Assembly (NCBI GenBank): GCA_019242135.1
Contig: JAFAWC010000516.1
Location: forward strand, 1-13,155
Direction: 5' to 3'
Origin: Mycobacteriaceae bacterium
GTDB lineage: Bacteria; Actinomycetota; Actinomycetes; Mycobacteriales; Mycobacteriaceae
DNA: 13,155 nt
In this document: positions 8,799 through 13,155 of the stretch, in pieces
How positions within the stretch are numbered: the stretch's first letter is position 1
Layout of the letters: the number at the start of each line of letters is the position of its first letter
Position numbers and translations under genes: made by a program
Notes under the pieces: model-generated
Seen by the model: the letters and a program-made list of their open reading frames with translations, nothing else
Database searches by the model: none
What the model was told of the DNA's origin: nothing

Positions 8799-9907
8799 GT
8801 TCGTTTCATCCCTCCTCCGGCAAGGATTCGTTCGAGCCGGTCGCCGTAAAAGGTAAGAGCATTGTCCGCCAAAATCTTTCGTTCCAAGGCGCCCCCGAGC
8901 CCACGGTCCTCGACGCTCTTTACCGCACCGGGAAAGACGGCGTCGTGGTGGGGATAGTCGGACGCGAACATCACGTTGTCGGCCCACCCCTGCTCAAGTG
9001 CAGAGGCCAGGCCCGGCTCTTCGATTTCAAATGTCAGCCACGAGCGCGTGTTGAGGGTGCCCCTCGGGTCTCCGCCGCGGTAGTCGCCGGGCGCGAGCTC
9101 GTAGTGCTCCTCGATGCGATCCACCCAGGTCGGGGCCCAGCCGCAGCCCGCCTCGAGGAAGCCGACCCGCAGCCGCGGGAAACGCTGGAAGATCCCCGCC
9201 AGGGTCACGTTGACCATCGCCGCCATCTGCTCGAAGACGTGGCTGACGATGTGGCAACCCGCGTAGCTGGACATGCGGTCCAGGCCGATGGTGTCCAGGC
9301 CAGAGAGATAGGCCTCGTGAAATGACACTGGGACGTCGAGCTCCTGGGCCGTGTTCCACAGCACGTCGAAATCGGGGTGGTCGGCGGTGCGCCCGCCGAT
9401 CCGATTGGGTCGCATCACGCCACCCACGAAACCGTGAGCACTGACCGCCCGCTGCAATTCTGCCGCCGCCAGGCCGGGGTCTTGTTGAGGCAGCAATGCC
9501 ACCCCGATCAGACGGTTCGGGTCGGTGGCGCAGTAGCCGGCCAGCCAATCGTTGTACGCGCCGCACAGGGCGGCAGCAATGTCGGGGTGCTCCACCAGCC
9601 CGAACATCAATCCGACGCTGGGGTACAGCACCGCCGCCCGGATCCCCTCGTCGTCCAGGACTTGCAGGCGCACATTTGGGTCGCGACCCCCTTCGCGCCG
9701 TTGTCCACCGGCTGACACGTGATTCTGAAGGCCGCCGGGGAACGGGAACTTCGACCGCCACAGGCGGCCTTCGATGCGGTAGGTGACGAAACCGCCGGCC
9801 TCGGCGACGAACTGCATGGCGCTGTCGCGCATCGCCGAGGGGATGGCGTCCACCAGTTCGGGAAGGGTCTCCTCGACATGCCCGTCGGCATCTATAACAA
9901 GCGACAT
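8795..9907 (-). CDS. Amidohydrolase family 2 (ACMSD-like) metal-dependent hydrolase or decarboxylase
   Basis: A 370-residue TIM-barrel protein of the amidohydrolase-2 group (COG2159 type), which includes aminocarboxymuconate-semialdehyde decarboxylase and resorcylate decarboxylases. Likely metal ligands are Asp8 and His10 in DADGHVEE (the DxDxH variant of the usual DxHxH), His197 in VSFHEAY and Asp317 in FASDYPHHD. His223 in HIVSHVFEQ and Glu252 in GFLEAGCGW are further conserved positions. ATG 9907 is preceded by AAGGGGG. It is the first gene of a two-gene - strand operon; its stop overlaps the aldolase start by four bases. A promoter and putative operator lie directly upstream. Members of this family often decarboxylate rather than hydrolyse; which applies here cannot be read from sequence. 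The full-length frame shows no sign of damage. Confidence 0.87.
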   Translation of the reverse strand: MSLVIDADGHVEETLPELVDAIPSAMRDSAMQFVAEAGGFVTYRIEGRLWRSKFPFPGGLQNHVSAGGQRREGGRDPNVRLQVLDDEGIRAAVLYPSVGLMFGLVEHPDIAAALCGAYNDWLAGYCATDPNRLIGVALLPQQDPGLAAAELQRAVSAHGFVGGVMRPNRIGGRTADHPDFDVLWNTAQELDVPVSFHEAYLSGLDTIGLDRMSSYAGCHIVSHVFEQMAAMVNVTLAGIFQRFPRLRVGFLEAGCGWAPTWVDRIEEHYELAPGDYRGGDPRGTLNTRSWLTFEIEEPGLASALEQGWADNVMFASDYPHHDAVFPGAVKSVEDRGLGGALERKILADNALTFYGDRLERILAGGGMKRT

Positions 9908-9934
9908 TTCGACCCCCTTGCCGCGGCGGTCAGC

Positions 9935-9952
9935 ATTTTAAATGACTAAAAT
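9935..9952 (-). promoter_or_regulatory. Perfect inverted repeat at the transcription start (putative operator)
   Basis: ATTTTA-N6-TAAAAT is a perfect 18-base inverted repeat just downstream of the -10 element, covering the expected start near 9949-9950. This geometry suits a repressor of TetR or similar type. No regulator gene is present in the window, so the protein would be encoded elsewhere. The AT-rich sequence stands out against the GC-rich surroundings. Confidence 0.5.
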
Positions 9953-9955
9953 ACG

Positions 9956-9984
9956 AAAATAGAAACAAGTGCAAGACCCGTCAA
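9956..9984 (-). promoter_or_regulatory. Sigma-A-like promoter of the amidohydrolase-aldolase operon
   Basis: On the - strand, TTGACG (9984-9979) matches the -35 consensus at five of six positions. It is followed after exactly 17 bases by TATTTT (9961-9956), which fits TAnnnT. It leaves a leader of about 42 bases before ATG 9907. This is the best-formed promoter in the window. Confidence 0.65.
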
Positions 9985-10000
9985 GCACGGCACTCCCGCG

Positions 10001-10023
10001 CATCCCAGCCGTGGGCCGGGATG
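10001..10023 (-). terminator. Terminator hairpin of the O-methyltransferase gene
   Basis: Read on the - strand, CATCCCGGCC-CAC-GGCTGGGATG forms a ten-pair stem with a 3-base loop, where one pair is G-U. On the + strand the same position would be an A-C mismatch, so the structure is better in the methyltransferase transcript. It starts 19 bases after that gene's stop and lies upstream of the next promoter. There is no U tract. Confidence 0.6.
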
Positions 10024-10042
10024 GCCAGTCGGGCGGAGTGCG

Positions 10043-10795
10043 TCAGCCCAAATAAGTGGATTCGAGCACCAGATCGGGCAGCAGCGCCTGGTATTCGACG
10101 TGGGTCTTGTGCTCGACGGTGTCCCACTTCCTGCCCTGTTGGTCCCGCATGTACGCACGGTATTTCGGTGCGCCCGGAATCCGGACGTTGTCGGCCACCA
10201 CGATGGAGCCGCGGTGAAGCCAGCCGCGATCCATGATCGCCAGCAAGTCGTCGATGTACGCGGCCTTGTCATGGTCGACGAACATGAAGTCGAGGGCTCC
10301 GTCGGAAAAGCCATGGTGGGCGGCCAGCGCGTCGAGCGTCTTACCGCCGTCGCCGATGGTGCCGACCACGCACGTGATGCGGTCGTCGGTGCCTGCGTGC
10401 GCCCAGATGCGCCGCGCGATCTCGGCGTTGGCCGCGGCGAGCTCGACCGAGAACACCTTCGCGGAGGGAGCGGACCGGGCGATTCGCAACGCGCTGTATC
10501 CGCAGTAGGTGCCCAGCTCGAGCGCCGTGCGGGGATCGGCTCGTTGCACGGCCTCGTCGAGCAGTGCGCCCTTCTCGTCGCCGACGTTGATCAGCATCGC
10601 CTTGTCGTACGCGAACTTGTCGATCGTGGCCAGCACGTCGTCGACGTCACCGGCACGGGCGTGGCTGACGACGTAGTCCGCGGCCGCCGCCTCGCGCCCG
10701 TCGCCGATCTGACCGGTGGTGGTGATGTTGCGCGCGCCGAAGGCCAGTCGCCACACCGACCAGCGCAGCAGTGGCATGCGCTGCCTGAGGTTCAT
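10043..10795 (-). CDS. Catechol-O-methyltransferase-like class I methyltransferase
   Basis: A 250-residue SAM-dependent methyltransferase resembling vertebrate catechol O-methyltransferase and M. tuberculosis Rv1703c. SAM motif I is LELGTYCGYSALRIA (92-106), almost the same as LELGAYCGYSAVRMA in COMT. The full COMT catalytic set can be placed: Asp174 and Lys177 in FVDHDKAAY (COMT Asp141, Lys144), Asp202 and Asn203 in ADNVRIPGAP (Asp169, Asn170) and Glu234 in HVEYQ (Glu199). A magnesium-dependent transfer of methyl to a catechol hydroxyl is therefore plausible. An N-terminal stretch of about 45 residues rich in Arg and Trp precedes the fold; no clear signal peptide is seen. The ATG lies six bases after a -10-like TAGTGT, which suggests leaderless translation. 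It is separated from the amidohydrolase operon by its own terminator. The physiological substrate is unknown. Confidence 0.9.
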   Translation of the reverse strand: MNLRQRMPLLRWSVWRLAFGARNITTTGQIGDGREAAAADYVVSHARAGDVDDVLATIDKFAYDKAMLINVGDEKGALLDEAVQRADPRTALELGTYCGYSALRIARSAPSAKVFSVELAAANAEIARRIWAHAGTDDRITCVVGTIGDGGKTLDALAAHHGFSDGALDFMFVDHDKAAYIDDLLAIMDRGWLHRGSIVVADNVRIPGAPKYRAYMRDQQGRKWDTVEHKTHVEYQALLPDLVLESTYLG

Positions 10796-10801
10796 GACGA
10801 A

Positions 10802-10807
10802 ACACTA
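10802..10807 (-). promoter_or_regulatory. -10 element for leaderless methyltransferase mRNA
   Basis: On the - strand TAGTGT fits TAnnnT and is followed by six bases and then the methyltransferase ATG. Transcription would therefore begin at or next to the A of the start codon. There is no Shine-Dalgarno, and no good -35 is seen. Leaderless messages are common in mycobacteria. Confidence 0.5.
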
Positions 10808-10822
10808 CGTCGCGTTGGCACA

Positions 10823-11185
10823 ATGGACGGTGTGACGTCGCAGGGCACCCGGGCGCGCCAGCGGCCGGTCGACATGGCCGCGACGATCGCGCTGCTGATC
10901 GGGCACGGGGTCGTGGCGTTTCTCACCTACTTGGTGGTGGGCCTGTCGGTGATGAGCACCGACAGCTGCTCGTACCGGGCCTGCGGGAGCCAAGTGTGGG
11001 CCGAAGTGGGCGTGCAGGGTGTGCTGTTCGGCGGGATCGTGCTCGTGGTCGCCGATCTGGTCATCTGCATCCGGCGGATGAGCAAGGGCAGGCGGGCGTG
11101 GTTCGTGCCGTTGCTGTTCTACCTGGCGCAGGTGGCCCTGGCGGCTGCGGGGTGGGGGATGGTTTCGCTGGCGGGCCCCGTCTAA
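10823..11185 (+). CDS. Small three-helix membrane protein, function unknown
   Basis: A 120-residue protein I do not recognise. It has three hydrophobic segments, at about 18-43, 63-84 and 95-117. The loop between helices 1 and 2 carries two Cys in DSCSYRACGS. A basic cluster, RRMSKGRR, lies between helices 2 and 3. ATG 10823 has no Shine-Dalgarno; GTG 10832 is an in-frame alternative that removes three residues. The frame stays open far upstream, but that part is antisense to the methyltransferase. The gene diverges from the methyltransferase with only 27 bases between starts and ends 97 bases before parA. The well-formed helices and the position support a real gene. No role can be assigned. 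Confidence 0.72.
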   Translation: MDGVTSQGTRARQRPVDMAATIALLIGHGVVAFLTYLVVGLSVMSTDSCSYRACGSQVWAEVGVQGVLFGGIVLVVADLVICIRRMSKGRRAWFVPLLFYLAQVALAAAGWGMVSLAGPV

Positions 11186-11214
11186 ACGTCGGCTCCATCA
11201 GCTTGCGGGTCTTC

Positions 11215-11243
11215 CTGTAACGAGATGTTCACCCCGTTAAACT
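11215..11243 (+). promoter_or_regulatory. Candidate promoter of the parA-scpA-scpB operon
   Basis: TAAACT (11238-11243) fits TAnnnT. CTGTAA (11215-11220) is a weak -35 at 17 bases. Transcription would start near 11250, right at ATG 11251. An inverted repeat TAACG-N12-CGTTA (11218-11239) spans most of the promoter. Confidence 0.42.
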
Positions 11244-11250
11244 TGCCCGG

Positions 11251-11286
11251 ATGTTCGCCACCACAGCGCAGGGAGGCCCGGCGTGA
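11251..11286 (+). CDS. Probable leaderless upstream ORF coupled to parA
   Basis: ATG 11251 opens an 11-codon ORF, MFATTAQGGPA, whose TGA (11284-11286) overlaps the parA GTG in GTGA. The ATG lies seven bases after the candidate -10, where transcription would begin, so it would be read without a leader. The parA ribosome-binding site AGGGAGG lies within the ORF. Coupled translation of parA is inferred. Confidence 0.35.
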   Translation: MFATTAQGGPA

Positions 11287-12209
11287 CCGAGGGCGTGCCA
11301 CCGGCGAGCGAGGCGATGGGGTCAAGTCCGACGGTGAGCGTGGCGGCGGGGACTGACCCCGAGCACCCCGGCGTTGGCCTCACCGGCCGGGCGCCGCGCA
11401 CGATTCCCGACCCCAAGCCCAAGACCGCGCACGGCCCGGCCAAAGTCATCGCGATGTGCAACCAGAAGGGCGGTGTCGGCAAGACCACCTCGACGATCAA
11501 CCTCGGCGCGAGCCTGGCCGAATACGGACGTCGGGTATTGCTGGTCGACCTCGACCCGCAGGGCGCCCTGTCGGCGGGCCTCGGCGTGCCGCACTACGAG
11601 CTGGACGCGACGATCCACAACGTGCTCATCGAATCGAAGGTCTCCCTCGACGATGTGATGGTGCACACCCGGGTCAAGCATATGGACCTGGTGCCGAGCA
11701 ACATCGACCTGTCGGCCGCCGAAATTCAGCTTGTCAACGAGGTGGGCCGCGAACAGACGTTGGCACGTGCCCTATATCCCGTTCTCGACCGGTACGACTA
11801 CGTGCTGATCGACTGTCAGCCGTCGTTGGGTCTGCTGACCGTCAACGGGCTTGCGTGTGCGGATGGCGTCGTAATCCCCACTGAGTGCGAATACTTTTCG
11901 TTACGAGGGCTGGCGTTGCTCACCGACACCGTCGACAAGGTCCGTGACCGCCTCAACCCGCGGCTACGCATAAGCGGAATCCTGATCACCCGATTCGACA
12001 CGCGCACCGTCAATGCCCGGGAGGTGATGGCGCGGGTCGTGGAGCGGTTCGGCGACCTCGTGTTCGACACCGTCATCACCCGCACCGTGCGCTTCCCGGA
12101 GACCAGCGTGGCCGGCGAGCCGATCATCACCTGGGCGCCGAAGTCCGTTGGCGCGGAGGCGTATCGGTCGTTGGCCCGCGAGGTGATCGACCGGTTCGGC
12201 GGCGCGTGA
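11283..12209 (+). CDS. parA: ParA/Soj/MinD-like ATPase (Rv1708 family)
   Basis: A 308-residue ParA-type ATPase. The deviant Walker A is CNQKGGVGKTTS (59-70) with signature Lys62 and Lys67. LLVDLDPQG (86-94) is motif A', and LIDCQPSLGLLTVNGL (175-190) is the Walker B region, with Gln where most ParA proteins have Pro (DxPP). A Pro/Ala-rich extension of about 50 residues precedes the fold. The GTG start has AGGGAGG (11270-11276) six bases upstream. No parB follows. Instead the stop overlaps scpA in GTGA, so it is coupled to SMC-condensin partners. It therefore differs from the origin-proximal ParA of the ParAB-parS system. In M. tuberculosis the equivalent is annotated as an initiation inhibitor-like protein. 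A role in chromosome organisation or replication control is inferred; DNA binding is not shown. Confidence 0.92.
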   Translation: MTEGVPPASEAMGSSPTVSVAAGTDPEHPGVGLTGRAPRTIPDPKPKTAHGPAKVIAMCNQKGGVGKTTSTINLGASLAEYGRRVLLVDLDPQGALSAGLGVPHYELDATIHNVLIESKVSLDDVMVHTRVKHMDLVPSNIDLSAAEIQLVNEVGREQTLARALYPVLDRYDYVLIDCQPSLGLLTVNGLACADGVVIPTECEYFSLRGLALLTDTVDKVRDRLNPRLRISGILITRFDTRTVNAREVMARVVERFGDLVFDTVITRTVRFPETSVAGEPIITWAPKSVGAEAYRSLAREVIDRFGGA

Positions 12210-13003
12210 CCTCGACGTCGGCAGACTCAGGTTTTCATGTCCGGCTCGCCAATTTCGAGGGGCCGTTCGACCTGTTGCTGCAGCTGATCTTCGCCCACCG
12301 GCTCGATGTGACCGAAGTGGCGCTGCACCAGGTCACTGACGAGTTCATCGCATACACGAAAAGCATTGGCGCACAGCTCGAACTGGAGGAAACGACGGCG
12401 TTTCTGGTGGTGGCGGCGACGCTGCTGGATCTCAAGGCGGCACGCCTGCTGCCCGCCGGTGAAGTGGAGGACGCCGAGGACCTGGCGCTGCTGGAGGTAA
12501 GGGACCTGCTGTTCGCCCGATTGTTGCAGTACCGGGCGTTCAAGCACGTCGCCGAGATGTTCGCCGAACTGGAAGCCGCTGCGCTGCGCAGCTATCCGCG
12601 CGCGGTCGCGCTGGAGGACCGGTACGCCGAATTGCTGCCCGAGGTGATGCTGGGCGTCGACGCGCAGAGTTTCGCTCAGATCGCGGCGATCGCGTTGACC
12701 CCTCGATCGATTCCGACGGTGGCCACCGAGCACCTGCACGAGACCATGATCTCGATCCCCGAGCAGGCCGGACACGTACTCGACGTGCTCGAACGGCGCG
12801 GCGTGGGGCAGTGGGCGACGTTCTCCGAGTTGGTCGCCGACTGTCGGGATGCCATCCAGATCGTGGGGCGATTCCTGGCGCTGCTCGAGTTGTATCGGCT
12901 GCGGGCGGTAGCATTCGACCAGTCAGAACCACTTGGTGTGCTCCAGGTTTCGTGGACCGGAGAGCGTCCGACCGACTTGCTAAAAGCGCGAGACCAGCCA
13001 TGA
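12206..13003 (+). CDS. scpA: ScpA, kleisin subunit of the SMC complex
   Basis: A 265-residue kleisin that bridges the SMC heads with ScpB and organises or segregates the chromosome. The N-terminal SMC-neck-binding region shows VRLANFEGPFDLLLQLI (9-25) and the HRLDVTEVALHQVTDEF helices. An acidic-rich middle follows, and the C-terminal winged helix (about 185-255, including VGQWATFSELV) docks on the SMC cap. GTG 12206 overlaps the parA stop in GTGA, and the stop overlaps the scpB ATG in ATGA, so the three genes are translationally linked. Length is near the 278 of M. tuberculosis Rv1709. Confidence 0.94.
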   Translation: MTSTSADSGFHVRLANFEGPFDLLLQLIFAHRLDVTEVALHQVTDEFIAYTKSIGAQLELEETTAFLVVAATLLDLKAARLLPAGEVEDAEDLALLEVRDLLFARLLQYRAFKHVAEMFAELEAAALRSYPRAVALEDRYAELLPEVMLGVDAQSFAQIAAIALTPRSIPTVATEHLHETMISIPEQAGHVLDVLERRGVGQWATFSELVADCRDAIQIVGRFLALLELYRLRAVAFDQSEPLGVLQVSWTGERPTDLLKARDQP

Positions 13004-13155
13004 ATCCAGAAATACCCGATCTCGATCTGGGTCTTGACCTGGAGCCGCCGGTTCCCGAGCTCGATGACGCCGAGCTCGGTGCGGCGCTCGAGGCGATGCT
13101 GCTGGTGGTCGACACCCCAGTCTCGCTCGAGACCTTGGCCAGCGCGACTGAACAG
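13000..13155 (+). CDS. scpB: ScpB, SMC complex subunit (5' part, cut by window edge)
   Basis: The first 52 codons of scpB, running off the window. After an acidic, Pro-rich lead (PEIPDLDLGLDLEPPVPE) comes LGAALEAMLLVVDTPVSLETLA, the first helix pair of the ScpB winged-helix domain, close to the start of M. tuberculosis Rv1710. ScpB dimers bind the middle of ScpA and regulate SMC ATPase activity. ATG 13000 overlaps the scpA stop by four bases. Confidence 0.92.
   Translation, partial: MNPEIPDLDLGLDLEPPVPELDDAELGAALEAMLLVVDTPVSLETLASATEQ

Noticed and set aside
8010..8849. A 279-codon + strand frame opposite the class II aldolase
   Set aside because: The composition is typical of an antisense frame (rich in Arg, Gly and Val), with no ribosome-binding site and no recognisable domain.

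Overview
The window is a high-GC chromosomal segment of a mycobacterium, most likely a non-tuberculous species. Two blocks match the gene order I recall from Mycobacterium tuberculosis: recN-steA-mctB/steB-pyrG-nudix-xerD (Rv1696 to Rv1701) on the left and parA-scpA-scpB (Rv1708 to Rv1710) on the right. The assignment rests on recalled family sequences and gene order; no search was run. There are no RNA genes, CRISPR arrays or insertion sequences, and no stretch over 300 bases lacks a gene.

Left block (2 to 6467, all + strand): the 3' part of recN (DNA repair), then the septal pair steA and mctB/steB seven bases apart. Next come pyrG (CTP synthase), a Nudix hydrolase of ADP-ribose pyrophosphatase type, and xerD (chromosome dimer resolution). 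These last three overlap stop to start and look like one translationally coupled operon.

Middle slot (6468 to 11185): this interval differs from M. tuberculosis. On the + strand are a solitary CcdA-like membrane thiol-redox protein, preceded by a 133-base leader rich in short repeats and mini-ORFs, and a small NTF2/SnoaL-fold protein. On the - strand is a two-gene operon of an ACMSD-like amidohydrolase and a class II aldolase-fold protein that lacks the usual catalytic glutamate. It has a well-formed sigma-A-like promoter overlapped by a perfect inverted repeat. Next, also on the - strand, is a catechol-O-methyltransferase-like enzyme (an Rv1703c relative) with a probable leaderless start and its own terminator hairpin. 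A small three-helix membrane protein of unknown function diverges from it.

Right block (11283 to the end, + strand): a ParA/Soj-like ATPase, scpA and the first 52 codons of scpB, joined by 4-base overlaps. ScpA and ScpB are the kleisin partners of SMC. A probable 11-codon leaderless upstream ORF ends on the parA start codon.

I see no unmistakable new system. The most interesting signals are the amidohydrolase/aldolase operon with its putative operator, the leader ahead of the CcdA-like gene, and the upstream ORF coupled to parA.
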